This document shows, piece by piece, positions 26,490 to 35,012 of a stretch of DNA of 64,000 bases. Position numbers and translations under genes: made by a program. How positions within the stretch are numbered: the first letter of the stretch is position 1; each line of letters opens with the position of its first letter. This stretch comes from Oceanobacillus polygoni (lineage in GTDB: Bacteria; Bacillota; Bacilli; Bacillales; Amphibacillaceae). Under the pieces are notes generated by a model, which searched no databases, was not told the DNA's origin, and worked only from the letters and a program-made list of their open reading frames with translations. The stretch lies in contig NZ_PIJY01000020.1 of assembly GCF_008304605.1 (NCBI RefSeq), positions 82,298-146,297 of the forward strand, in the 5' to 3' direction.

Positions 26490-26999
26490 ATGAAGGCGGA
26501 GAAACAATCACACACATCTAATTCAGAAGAACAATTTTCATTAATGTCTAGATCCCTTTTTACTGGATTGGTCGGAGGTATAGCTTTAGGCTGTGCTTGG
26601 TGTATTTTATATTATTTTAATTTTAGTGAAATATCACCTAAATCTTTTGTACTAAACTCGTGGATTGACGCTAAATGGGTAGATACATGGCTCGGAGATC
26701 TTATCACGATACTTATTGTCGGACTGCTTTCCATGGTTGCAGCTTTAATTTATCATTGTGTATTTAAAAAGATTTATTCGATGTGGATGGGAGTTGTATA
26801 TGGAATCATTCTGTGGGGAATCATCTTTGTCCTTGTACAACCAATTTTTACGAATGTGCCGAATATAACAGATAGTACGTTTTATACCAATTTATCGACC
26901 ATTAGTTTATTCATTCTTTACGGAACATTTATCGGATTTTCGATTTCCTTTGACTATTATGATTTAAAGGTACAATTAAGGAAGCAATCACAGGAATAG
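26490..26999 (+). CDS. yqhR: Conserved membrane protein YqhR
   Basis: 169 residues from the ATG at 26490, eight bases after GGAGGTG. Four hydrophobic segments (SLFTGLVGGIALGCAWCILYYF, DLITILIVGLLSMVAALIYH, MGVVYGIILWGIIFVLVQPIF and TISLFILYGTFIGFSISF). It fits the YqhR family by topology and by its place before yqhT-efp. yqhQ, which precedes it in B. subtilis, and the aroQ gene yqhS, which follows it, are both absent here. Function unknown. Confidence 0.8.
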   Translation: MKAEKQSHTSNSEEQFSLMSRSLFTGLVGGIALGCAWCILYYFNFSEISPKSFVLNSWIDAKWVDTWLGDLITILIVGLLSMVAALIYHCVFKKIYSMWMGVVYGIILWGIIFVLVQPIFTNVPNITDSTFYTNLSTISLFILYGTFIGFSISFDYYDLKVQLRKQSQE

Positions 27000-27106
27000 C
27001 TTTATTGGACATAGAAGTAAAAATACTCAAATGAAGCGATTTATGTTAGACTTAATTGTACAAAAATAACAAATTGTAACCGTTAAACGATTGAGAGGGA
27101 GAAACG

Positions 27107-28168
27107 ATGGAAAAACTGAATAAACTACGAAAAGCACTGGAAAAAAATAAGCTTGATGCGATTCTAATTACGAGTCCAATCAACCGAAGATATGTTACCG
27201 GTTTTACGGGTACAGCAGGTATTGCATTGGTATCTCTTGATGACGCCAGATTGATAACTGATTTTCGTTATACGGAGCAAGCAAATGAACAAGCAAAAGA
27301 GTTTAAGGTGATTGAGCATAAGCAGCTTATTGAAGGGGAAATCACAGATCAACTAAACCATATGCAAATTAAACGGCTTGGCTTTGAACAGGATTATGTG
27401 ACATTTACACAATATGAAAATTACAAAAACAACTTTCATGCGGAACTAATTCCTGTTAGTGGATTAGTGGAGGAACTTCGTTTAATTAAAACAAATGAAG
27501 AGCTAAATACGATGAAAAAGGCAGCTAAAATTGTAGACGATGCGTTTGTGCATATACAAAAGTTTATTAAACCGGGTGTAAAAGAAATCGATATTTCGAA
27601 TGAGCTTGAATTTTATATGCGTAAACAAGGTGCGACATCTTCTAGCTTTGATACTATTGTAGCGTCAGGATTTCGTTCAGCATTGCCACATGGTGTTGCC
27701 TCAAATAAAGAAATCCAGTCAGGTGAATTAGTTACATTAGATTATGGTGCATTATATGAAGGCTACTGCTCGGATATCACGAGAACTGTTGCAGTTGGAA
27801 AAATTTCAAGCGAATTACGAGAAATATATGATATAGTATTAGAGGCAAATCTTCGTGGAGTAAATGGAATTAAACCGGGAATAACAGGTAAAGAAGCAGA
27901 TGCCCTAACGAGAGACTTTATTACAGAAAAGGGCTATGGTGAAAACTTTGGACATTCTACAGGGCACGGCTTAGGTCTAGAAGTTCATGAGGGGCCTGGA
28001 TTATCCTATCGCTCGGATAAAGTTCTGGAAAAAGGGATGGTAGTTACGGTTGAACCTGGAATCTATGTGCCTGGAGTTGGTGGCTGTAGAATTGAGGACG
28101 ATATTGTGCTAACAGAATCTGGAAACGAGAGACTAACCTTTGCTCCAAAAGAATTGATACAACTCTAG
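27107..28168 (+). CDS. yqhT: M24-family Xaa-Pro peptidase
   Basis: 353 residues; a pita-bread metallopeptidase with an N-terminal creatinase-like domain ([14 protein letters not shown]). The dinuclear metal ligands are visible in [43 protein letters not shown] and GCRIEDDI. It cleaves N-terminal residues or dipeptides before proline. GAGAGGGAGAAACG precedes the ATG. efp starts 23 bases after it, and EF-P acts on polyproline stalls, so the pairing is thematic as well as positional. Confidence 0.93.
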   Translation: MEKLNKLRKALEKNKLDAILITSPINRRYVTGFTGTAGIALVSLDDARLITDFRYTEQANEQAKEFKVIEHKQLIEGEITDQLNHMQIKRLGFEQDYVTFTQYENYKNNFHAELIPVSGLVEELRLIKTNEELNTMKKAAKIVDDAFVHIQKFIKPGVKEIDISNELEFYMRKQGATSSSFDTIVASGFRSALPHGVASNKEIQSGELVTLDYGALYEGYCSDITRTVAVGKISSELREIYDIVLEANLRGVNGIKPGITGKEADALTRDFITEKGYGENFGHSTGHGLGLEVHEGPGLSYRSDKVLEKGMVVTVEPGIYVPGVGGCRIEDDIVLTESGNERLTFAPKELIQL

Positions 28169-28191
28169 GGATACATAAAGGAGGAAATAAA

Positions 28192-28749
28192 ATGATTTCA
28201 GTGAATGATTTTAAAACAGGTTTAACAATTGAAGTAGACAATGGCATCTGGCAGGTATTAGAATTTCAACACGTAAAGCCAGGAAAAGGCGCTGCATTTG
28301 TACGCTCTAAACTACGTAATTTAAGAAACGGCAATATCCAGGAAAAAACATTCCGTGGTGGAGAAAAGGTTGGTAAAGCCCATATTGAAAATAAAAAAAT
28401 GCAGTATTTATATGCATCTGGTGATGCTCATGCCTTTATGGATACCAACACATATGAGCAAATTGAACTTCAGACAAGTCAGATTGAAGAACAATTAAAA
28501 TTTATGAAAGAAAACATGGAAGTACACGTAATCAGTTATGAAGGCGAAGTGCTTGGGGTTGATCTTCCTAACAACGTTGAATTGGAAGTTATTGAAACGG
28601 AACCTGGGATTAAGGGAGATACTGCAAGTGGTGGTTCAAAACCAGCTAAGTTAGAAACTGGCCACTCGGTTCAAGTACCATTTTTCGTAAACCAAGGTGA
28701 TGTTTTAGTTATCAATACATCAGATGGAAAATACGTATCAAGAGCATAA
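28192..28749 (+). CDS. efp: Translation elongation factor P
   Basis: 185 residues with three beta-barrel domains (KOW-like, then two OB-folds). The loop [14 protein letters not shown] holds the lysine at position 32 that enters the peptidyl-transferase centre. It relieves ribosome stalling at consecutive prolines. AAGGAGGAAATAAA lies before the ATG. In Bacillus that lysine carries a 5-aminopentanol group; no modification gene is evident next to it here. Confidence 0.97.
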   Translation: MISVNDFKTGLTIEVDNGIWQVLEFQHVKPGKGAAFVRSKLRNLRNGNIQEKTFRGGEKVGKAHIENKKMQYLYASGDAHAFMDTNTYEQIELQTSQIEEQLKFMKENMEVHVISYEGEVLGVDLPNNVELEVIETEPGIKGDTASGGSKPAKLETGHSVQVPFFVNQGDVLVINTSDGKYVSRA

Positions 28750-28768
28750 TCGTATAAGTTCTTCTTTG

Positions 28769-28820
28769 AAAAAGCTGCCTTACAGAGGTATTCAATTCTC
28801 TGTAAGGCAGCTTTTTGTTG
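28769..28820 (+). terminator. efp terminator
   Basis: A 19 bp perfect stem (AAAAAGCTGCCTTACAGAG with its complement) around a ten-base loop, ending in T5. Confidence 0.93.
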
Positions 28821-28911
28821 TTTTTGCAAGATTATCTAAAAAGGAAATAGCAATACATCATCAACACATTCCATGTTTTCTGACTTTTATAAGAACGATG
28901 AAGCAGCTTGG

Positions 28912-28940
28912 GTCATAAATTATCTAATCCGACATACATT
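28912..28940 (+). promoter_or_regulatory. Sigma-E-type promoter of the spoIIIA operon
   Basis: GTCATAA (28912-28918) and CATACATT (28933-28940) are 14 bases apart, close to the mother-cell sigma-E consensus. It ends 37 bases before the spoIIIAA start. B. subtilis spoIIIA is sigma-E dependent. Confidence 0.65.
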
Positions 28941-28977
28941 TACTATAAAGCAGCTTCCAAATAAAGTGGGGAATTAG

Positions 28978-29955
28978 ATGGACGAGATTATGTGTTTGTT
29001 TCCAAATGATATGAGACAAGCTATCCAACTTGAAGTTAAAAACAGATGGCAAATGCTACAGGAAATCCGTGTGCGATTAAATCGCCCAATTGAGTTAATT
29101 TTTGATGACACGACAGAATGGGTAAAAAACCTTACACCTCAAATGAAAGAGGCTACTTATTTAATTAATCAGCTCAGTCAGTTTTCTTTATATCGGTTGG
29201 AGGACGAATTGCGGGAGGGTTATATCACAATCGAGGGAGGACATCGGGTTGGGATTGCCGGGAAAGTAACGACTACCGGAAGCCATGTAAAAGCAATACA
29301 GGATATAACTTTCTTTAATATCCGCATTGCTAAAGAAAAGCCTGGAGTTGCCTTACCAATTATCCCGCATATATACAGGGGGAACTATTTGAATACATTA
29401 ATCATCGGACCTCCACAGACAGGAAAAACGACATTGATTCGAGATTTAACTCGTTTGATTTCCAATGGTTCAAGAGAGATTACGCCGAAGAAGGTCGGAG
29501 TTGTTGATGAGCGCTCCGAAATAGGTGCCTCGATTAAAGGAATTCCGCAGCACAATCTAGGGTTACGGACAGATGTAATGGATGCATGTCCAAAGGCTGA
29601 TGGAATGATGATGCTTGTTCGATCAATGTCACCAGATGTGATGGTCGTTGATGAAATAGGGAACCAAAAGGATATTGATGCGTTGATGGAAGCGGTTAAC
29701 ACAGGTGTTACTGTAATCTGTTCGATACATGGTGGGAGTGTAAACGAATTAAAAAGACGTCCCTCTTTGAAACCGATTTTCAATCAGCATATTTTCGAAC
29801 GATTTATTGTATTAAAAAGAGATACAAGCCCTGGTCGCATTAGCCAAGTGCTCGACCAGAATGAAAATAATTTGTTTGAGAAATCAAGGGGTGTGACAGA
29901 TGAAGTGGATTGGAGCACTGCTTTTAATAGGCACAGCCACCTTGGCAGGATTTGA
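28978..29955 (+). CDS. spoIIIAA: Stage III sporulation ATPase SpoIIIAA
   Basis: 325 residues; a VirB11/GspE-like secretion ATPase that powers the SpoIIIA-SpoIIQ channel between mother cell and forespore. Walker A is GPPQTGKTT (about residue 145). Walker B is DVMVVDEIG, and VICSIHGGSV is the His-box-like segment. First gene of an eight-gene operon with tight or overlapping junctions. GTGGGGAATTAG lies before the ATG. Confidence 0.96.
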   Translation: MDEIMCLFPNDMRQAIQLEVKNRWQMLQEIRVRLNRPIELIFDDTTEWVKNLTPQMKEATYLINQLSQFSLYRLEDELREGYITIEGGHRVGIAGKVTTTGSHVKAIQDITFFNIRIAKEKPGVALPIIPHIYRGNYLNTLIIGPPQTGKTTLIRDLTRLISNGSREITPKKVGVVDERSEIGASIKGIPQHNLGLRTDVMDACPKADGMMMLVRSMSPDVMVVDEIGNQKDIDALMEAVNTGVTVICSIHGGSVNELKRRPSLKPIFNQHIFERFIVLKRDTSPGRISQVLDQNENNLFEKSRGVTDEVDWSTAFNRHSHLGRI

Positions 29956-30412
29956 ATGGAGCTATAGGTTAACGAAACGACCAAAGCATATTCGTCAATT
30001 GAAAAGTGCTTTACAAATTCTCGAGGCTGAAATCATCTATAGCCAAGTGGCTCTATTCGATGCATTTCTATCGGTTTCTAAAAAAATACCAAATCCATTA
30101 CGAGGATTCTTTGCTTCTCTAGGGAAGGAAATGCAGGGAGAAGCAGTCGACTTTTTTGCAGTTTGGGAGAGCCAAGTAGATGAGCTAATTAGAAAATCAA
30201 GTATGCATGAAAATGAAAAAGAAATATTAAAGCAATTCGGTAGAACTCTTGGTCAGCATGATATAAATCAACAGCAAAAGCATATTCAGTTGACCATTGT
30301 TCATTTAGACAGAGAGCTAGAAGAAGCCATTGATAACGATCGTAAATATGGAAAAGTTGCAAAGAGCTTAGGTGTATTAAGTGGGGTATTTATTGTGTTG
30401 CTACTCATTTGA
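29900..30412 (+). CDS. spoIIIAB: Stage III sporulation protein SpoIIIAB
   Basis: 170 residues with an N-terminal and a C-terminal membrane helix and a helical domain between that resembles the GspF platform fold (KSALQILEAEIIYSQVALFDAF). It probably anchors the ATPase SpoIIIAA at the channel base. It overlaps spoIIIAA by 56 bases; the ATG follows GGGTGTGACAG. Confidence 0.94.
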   Translation: MKWIGALLLIGTATLAGFEWSYRLTKRPKHIRQLKSALQILEAEIIYSQVALFDAFLSVSKKIPNPLRGFFASLGKEMQGEAVDFFAVWESQVDELIRKSSMHENEKEILKQFGRTLGQHDINQQQKHIQLTIVHLDRELEEAIDNDRKYGKVAKSLGVLSGVFIVLLLI

Positions 30413-30434
30413 AATGAAAGAAAGGAGCATTTTT

Positions 30435-30635
30435 ATGTTCACAGATGCATCCATTCTCTTCCAGATAGCTGGAATAGGAATAATCGTAGCATTGATTCAC
30501 ACGATTTTGAAGCAAATGGGTAAAGAAGAAATTGCTCAATTTGCCACACTACTCGGGTTTATTATTGTGCTTGTTATTGTAATCAATGGGCTCTCTGATC
30601 TGTTTCAGCAAATTAAATCTGTATTTTTGTTTTAG
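30435..30635 (+). CDS. spoIIIAC: Stage III sporulation protein SpoIIIAC
   Basis: 66 residues from the ATG at 30435, which follows AAAGGAGCATTTTT; the longer frame from 30381 overlaps spoIIIAB and has no binding site. Two membrane helices (LFQIAGIGIIVALIHTIL and FATLLGFIIVLVIVINGL). Small membrane component of the forespore feeding-tube channel; similar in sequence to part of SpoIIIAD. Confidence 0.94.
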   Translation: MFTDASILFQIAGIGIIVALIHTILKQMGKEEIAQFATLLGFIIVLVIVINGLSDLFQQIKSVFLF

Positions 30636-30670
30636 TACGTATAGACAACCTCTTTTAGGAGCTAAAAGAA

Positions 30671-31063
30671 ATGGATATCCTGCAGATTGCTATATTAGGC
30701 GTAGTAGCTAGCATTTTATATATTGTTTTAAAAGATGTTAATAAGTCCTTTGCTTTTTTCCTTATTCTTATTACAGGAATTATTATTTTTCTTGCGGTCA
30801 TTCATCAAATTAGTGTAATATTCCAAACCATTCAGTCGTTAGGGCAAAAGGCAAATATCGAAGGACTTTACTTGGAAACAATTTTAAAAATTATTGGTAT
30901 ATCTTATATTGCAGAATTAGGTGCGAATTTAACAAAAGACGCAGGGCTTGGTTCTGTTGCGCATTACATTGAGCTTTCGGGGAAAATTTTCATCTTATTA
31001 CTTGCAGTTCCAATCATAACCGCAGTAATTGAGGCGATTATTAGCTTTTTACCATCCGTATAA
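30671..31063 (+). CDS. spoIIIAD: Stage III sporulation protein SpoIIIAD
   Basis: 130 residues and three or four membrane helices (IAILGVVASILYIVLKD, SFAFFLILITGIIIFLAV, and a C-terminal hydrophobic region). Homologous in layout to SpoIIIAC. Part of the SpoIIIA channel. TAGGAGCTAAAAGAA precedes the ATG. Confidence 0.95.
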   Translation: MDILQIAILGVVASILYIVLKDVNKSFAFFLILITGIIIFLAVIHQISVIFQTIQSLGQKANIEGLYLETILKIIGISYIAELGANLTKDAGLGSVAHYIELSGKIFILLLAVPIITAVIEAIISFLPSV

Positions 31064-31099
31064 ATAATCTGTACTGGTTGAAGGGAGCAAACGGGGTGA

Positions 31100-32278
31100 A
31101 TGAAATCATATAAAATAATAATCCTATTTCTACTCGGAACTGTTTTTTTCTTGAGTGGACAAGCTACTGTTTCTGCGGCTACAGCTAATGACATAAATAT
31201 GGATGATAGTATTCTTCAAGAGATCTCTCTTGATGGTGTAGGGAGCTATTGGGAGCAGCTAGTTGAGGATTACGGCGGTTATTTACCTGAGATTGAAAAA
31301 ACGAGTATCTATGAATTTGTCAAAAATCAAGATTCCTTTTCGATAAAAAATACAATTGTTGCATTTATCGAATACTTATTTCATGAACTAATTGCAAATG
31401 GCAAGCTATTAGGAACCTTAATAATGCTCACCTTGTTTTCTGTAATACTACAAACGATGCACAGTGCCTTTGAGCGAAATGCAGTCAGTAAAATTGCTTA
31501 TTTTGTCATCTATTTGGTACTTATTTTTATTGCGCTAAACAGCTTCTATGTTGCTGTATCTTATACACAAGAAGCAATCGACATGATGAAAGGATTCATG
31601 ATTGCTTTACTTCCGCTTGTGTTAGGGATGATGGCTAGCTTTGGAAATGTGATTGCCGTTTCTTTCTTTCATCCAATTATCATTTTTCTTATTAATTTCA
31701 GTGGAATTTTAGTTTCGACGTTTATTCTACCGTTGCTGTTTCTTTCGGCCATGCTACTAATAGTCAGTAGTTTAAGTGAAAACTACAAGGTGACGCATCT
31801 GGCAAATCTATTTAAAACGGTTGGACTTGGAGCTTTAGGCATATTTTTAACCATTTTTTTAGGAGTGATATCTGTTCAAGGTACAGCAGCGGCTATTCAG
31901 GACGGTTTAGCAATGAAAACGGCTAAGTTTGTTACCGGAAATTTCATTCCTGTAGTCGGGAGAACATTTACAGATGCTGCAGATACGATATTAAGTGCAT
32001 CGCTTGTACTGAAAAATGCTGTTGGTATGGCTGGATTATTGATTATTTTACTAATAGTACTTTTTCCAGCATTAAAAATAGCGGCAGTCGCATTGATCTA
32101 TAAAATAGCTGCTGCAGCACTACAGCCAATAGGAGGCGGTCCAGTCATTACAGCTTTGAATACAATTAGCAATTACATTTTATATATTCTTGCATGCTTA
32201 CTAGCTGTGTCCTTAATGTTTTTATTGGCCATTGTTATTATCGTTTCTGCTAGTAATATAACTATCCTGCTGAGATAA
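31100..32278 (+). CDS. spoIIIAE: Stage III sporulation protein SpoIIIAE
   Basis: 392 residues. A cleavable-looking signal peptide (IIILFLLGTVFFLSGQATVSAATA) is followed by an extracytoplasmic domain of about 75 residues and then seven or so membrane helices. It is the largest membrane subunit of the SpoIIIA complex and may be the channel core. GAAGGGAGC lies before the ATG at 31100. Confidence 0.95.
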   Translation: MKSYKIIILFLLGTVFFLSGQATVSAATANDINMDDSILQEISLDGVGSYWEQLVEDYGGYLPEIEKTSIYEFVKNQDSFSIKNTIVAFIEYLFHELIANGKLLGTLIMLTLFSVILQTMHSAFERNAVSKIAYFVIYLVLIFIALNSFYVAVSYTQEAIDMMKGFMIALLPLVLGMMASFGNVIAVSFFHPIIIFLINFSGILVSTFILPLLFLSAMLLIVSSLSENYKVTHLANLFKTVGLGALGIFLTIFLGVISVQGTAAAIQDGLAMKTAKFVTGNFIPVVGRTFTDAADTILSASLVLKNAVGMAGLLIILLIVLFPALKIAAVALIYKIAAAALQPIGGGPVITALNTISNYILYILACLLAVSLMFLLAIVIIVSASNITILLR

Positions 32279-32289
32279 GGTGATGTTCG

Positions 32290-32922
32290 ATGGATGTAAT
32301 TATACAATGGGTAACTCAGATTATTTTATTTATCATTCTTGCTGCAATCATTGATTTACTTATTCCAGTAGATTCGATGAAAAAGTATGTCAAGTTGGCA
32401 GTCGGACTCATATTAATTCTGATCCTTCTAAAGCCCGTATTCTACTTATTTGATGCAGATATTGAACAAGCTGTCGAAACGTCTATTGACCAGCTGGATC
32501 AAGCTTATCGGCAAGATGAAAATATAGAAAATCAAATAGAATTTCAAAAAAAAGAGATACAAAACAGTCAACATGCATATATTTTAGAACAAATGACTGT
32601 CCAACTGAAAAATATAGCTGAGGGCCCCTTGAAGGAGGAATTCCAAGTGGAGATTACGAGCATCGACTTTACATTTGAAGAAGAAGTGGAAAATCTATCC
32701 TTCGAGGATTTAGTAGAAGTCATTGTTTATATAAAGGAATTAGAGAACGAGGAGGGAGCGGTGGATACAGTTGAAGAAATAGTCATTGATTCTCAGCATA
32801 ATGATCAAGAAAGTGTAGAGGAAAAAGAAGAAGTTGGAGCAGAAATTACAGCATCGCTAATGGATGTATGGGAGTTAACAGATAAGAAAGTATCTATTTA
32901 TTGGGAGGGAGGGACATCATGA
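32290..32922 (+). CDS. spoIIIAF: Stage III sporulation protein SpoIIIAF
   Basis: 210 residues: two membrane helices at the N terminus (IILFIILAAIIDLLIP and LAVGLILILILLKPVFYLF), then an acidic extracytoplasmic domain with the ring-building-motif fold typical of the family (LKEEFQVEITSIDFTFEE). Its last bases overlap the spoIIIAG start (ATGA). Confidence 0.93.
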   Translation: MDVIIQWVTQIILFIILAAIIDLLIPVDSMKKYVKLAVGLILILILLKPVFYLFDADIEQAVETSIDQLDQAYRQDENIENQIEFQKKEIQNSQHAYILEQMTVQLKNIAEGPLKEEFQVEITSIDFTFEEEVENLSFEDLVEVIVYIKELENEEGAVDTVEEIVIDSQHNDQESVEEKEEVGAEITASLMDVWELTDKKVSIYWEGGTS

Positions 32923-33545
32923 AATCGAACTTAGACAATTTCTTTCGACCAAAAAAAACGGAGGGAGACAAGCCTCCATCAAAGAAAGTTGGATATCTTA
33001 TCATTTTAGGGTTGACAGGGGTATTCCTAATTATTGTCAGTAATATTTTTTCATCAGAGGACGAGCCTGACCTTGATATTCAGCCACAAGGAGAAACGGA
33101 GAACATAGCGAATGCCGATGATGCAGCAGAAATGTCTTCTTCCGATATAAGTCATGTGGAAGAACGTTTAGGACAAGAATTAGCTGCAATGCTTAATAAA
33201 ATTCAACTTGTAACAGAAGCAGAGGTTATGGTTAATCTGAATGCTACGAGTGAACAAATTTATGAAAAAAATACTACGAAAGGTCAGCAGATTACCGATG
33301 AGTCTGATCGAAATGGCGGAACGAGGAAGATTGAAGACAATACAGAAGACAGTCAAGTGGTAACAATACGAAAAGGTGATCAAGAAATGCCATTATTAGT
33401 TCAAACAAAGCAACCTGAGGTGAGGGGGGTGTTTGTAGTAGCAAAAGGAGCTGATCAGCCCTCTGTCAAAAATCAAATTGTTGAAGCAGTTTCACGCGTT
33501 CTTGATGTTCCAACCCATAAAATTTCTGTGATGCCAAAAAACTAG
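32919..33545 (+). CDS. spoIIIAG: Stage III sporulation protein SpoIIIAG
   Basis: 208 residues from the ATG at 32919, which follows GGGAGGGAGGG and overlaps the spoIIIAF stop by four bases. One membrane helix (VGYLIILGLTGVFLIIVSN) and a ring-building domain (EERLGQELAAMLNKIQLVTEAEVMVNL, ending PTHKISVMPKN). SpoIIIAG forms a large 30-subunit ring in the space between the two membranes. Confidence 0.95.
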   Translation: MKSNLDNFFRPKKTEGDKPPSKKVGYLIILGLTGVFLIIVSNIFSSEDEPDLDIQPQGETENIANADDAAEMSSSDISHVEERLGQELAAMLNKIQLVTEAEVMVNLNATSEQIYEKNTTKGQQITDESDRNGGTRKIEDNTEDSQVVTIRKGDQEMPLLVQTKQPEVRGVFVVAKGADQPSVKNQIVEAVSRVLDVPTHKISVMPKN

Positions 33546-33556
33546 GAGGAAATAGT

Positions 33557-34123
33557 ATGTTAAAAAAACAAACGGTATGGCTCTTGACTATGTTAAGTTT
33601 AATGATTGTGCTAAGTGTCTATTATATGCTTTCCCCAAATGGTGATGATTTAGCATATATAGAAGATGGACAACCAGCTAGTGAGGAAGCTTCTACCACA
33701 ACGGATGTTGGAAATATAGAAGGGACAGAAGATGCAGAGGTTGATGATATTACAAACCTTGGTCAAGATGAATTATTTGCAACAATTCGTATGGAAGTAC
33801 AAGATGACCGTAGCAAGAGAATAAGTCGTCTTACAGATGTAGTTGCGTCAGCTAGCGCCAATGCAGAAGAAAAAGAGGAAGCACTTAATGAAATCGATGT
33901 ATTAGAAAATCTAGATGCTAAAGAGGCTATACTTGAAGAACAAATTGTTGGTGCAACGGGCTATGAGGATGTTCTTGTCCGCACAGATTCAGAAAAGGTA
34001 CATGTACATGTGAAGGTCGATGAATTGACAGCTACAGAAGTTGTAAACATTATGCAAATGGTACGTGATGAATTTGGAGAAGAAGTAAAGACAGAAGTAA
34101 ACTTTCAACCAACAGGGAAATAA
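33557..34123 (+). CDS. spoIIIAH: Stage III sporulation protein SpoIIIAH
   Basis: 188 residues with an N-terminal membrane helix (TVWLLTMLSLMIVLSVYYML), an acidic linker and a YscJ/FliF-like ring-building domain (LDAKEAILEEQIVGATGYEDVLV). It binds forespore SpoIIQ across the septal space. Last gene of the operon; AGGAGGAAATAGT precedes the ATG and a terminator follows. Confidence 0.95.
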   Translation: MLKKQTVWLLTMLSLMIVLSVYYMLSPNGDDLAYIEDGQPASEEASTTTDVGNIEGTEDAEVDDITNLGQDELFATIRMEVQDDRSKRISRLTDVVASASANAEEKEEALNEIDVLENLDAKEAILEEQIVGATGYEDVLVRTDSEKVHVHVKVDELTATEVVNIMQMVRDEFGEEVKTEVNFQPTGK

Positions 34124-34179
34124 AAACAATCAGGAATTCACAACAGCAGAACCATTGAATTATTCTTTCATAACTCGTA

Positions 34180-34218
34180 AAATCCAGACGTAATCCTATG
34201 TCTGGATTTCTTTATTTT
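34180..34218 (+). terminator. spoIIIA operon terminator
   Basis: AAATCCAGAC pairs with GTCTGGATTT around a ten-base loop, followed by a T-rich tail. Confidence 0.85.
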
Positions 34219-34393
34219 ATTTATTAAATTTCAACTTTAAGTAATTCCCTTTTTATAATTATGTGCTTATCTCAGTCAACAATTGAAGTAGGGTTCGTAA
34301 CTTTATCGCTTCTTTCAATTCGCATTGCTACAGCAATACTGCTATAATTAAACGTAGAGTAGCTATTAAAATGTACTTAAATATAACCAAGGC

Positions 34394-34423
34394 TTGATGT
34401 TTTACAATGTTTTATCGTAAAAT
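34394..34423 (+). promoter_or_regulatory. Candidate accBC promoter
   Basis: TTGATG (34394-34399), 18 bases, TAAAAT (34418-34423). Transcription would start near 34430, immediately before the FapR-like site. No other feature was seen in 34219-34393 apart from an isolated TATAAT near 34341. Confidence 0.5.
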
Positions 34424-34437
34424 GTTAGGAGGAATTA

Positions 34438-34454
34438 TTAGTACCTAATATTAA
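34438..34454. promoter_or_regulatory. FapR-like operator upstream of accB
   Basis: TTAGTACCTAATATTAA agrees at 15 of 17 positions with the Bacillus FapR operator TTAGTACCTGATACTAA. It sits about 8-25 bases after the expected transcription start. FapR releases such sites when malonyl-CoA accumulates, and acetyl-CoA carboxylase makes malonyl-CoA. Confidence 0.65.
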
Positions 34455-34513
34455 ATGCTTGATATTGTACAAATAATTAGCAAATGAACTTGAAAATAAG
34501 AGGAGTGCCAAAC

Positions 34514-34999
34514 ATGTTAAAAGTACAAGAAATTCGTGAGATTATTCAACTAATCGATCAATCTTCCATTACGGAATTTACTTATGAAGTAGAAGGTGCA
34601 AGTATATCTTTAAAGAAAGCAGGTAATGAGAACGTAGCTATCGTTTCCGATGCTGCTATCCAGCAAGCTAAACCTGTACAAGAAAAACCCCAAGCTCAAG
34701 TAGTAGAACAACCAGTGAATCCAGAAGTTCAACCAGCTGCTACAAACACAGCAAATTATGATCATGAAATTGTATCTCCAATGGTTGGAACGTTCTATGC
34801 TGCTTCTTCACCAGAAAGTGATCCATTTGCTACAAAAGGGAGTTCTGTAGAAGCAAATACGATCGTATGTATTGTAGAAGCAATGAAATTATTTAATGAG
34901 ATTGAAGCGGAAATCTCCGGTGAAATCGTAGAAGTACTTGTTGAAAATGGTGAACTAGTTGAATACGGTCAACCATTATTCAGAGTAAAGAAGAAGTAA
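34514..34999 (+). CDS. accB: Biotin carboxyl carrier protein of acetyl-CoA carboxylase
   Basis: 161 residues from the ATG at 34514, behind AAGAGGAGTGCCAAAC; the in-frame ATG at 34484 has no site. A short N-terminal helix region and a Pro/Gln/Val-rich linker (about 50-75) lead to the biotinyl domain. Biotin attaches to the lysine in [13 protein letters not shown]. It carries CO2 between AccC and the carboxyltransferase, the first step of fatty acid synthesis. Confidence 0.97.
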   Translation: MLKVQEIREIIQLIDQSSITEFTYEVEGASISLKKAGNENVAIVSDAAIQQAKPVQEKPQAQVVEQPVNPEVQPAATNTANYDHEIVSPMVGTFYAASSPESDPFATKGSSVEANTIVCIVEAMKLFNEIEAEISGEIVEVLVENGELVEYGQPLFRVKKK

Positions 35000-35012
35000 G
35001 GGGATGTCGCAA

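Noticed and set aside
28724-28918. A 64-residue reading frame after efp
   Set aside because: It overlaps the efp end and runs through the perfect efp terminator. It has no binding site and no family resemblance.
34484-34513. Upstream ATG giving accB a ten-residue extension
   Set aside because: No ribosome binding site before it. The ATG at 34514 has AGAGGAGTG and matches the family start.
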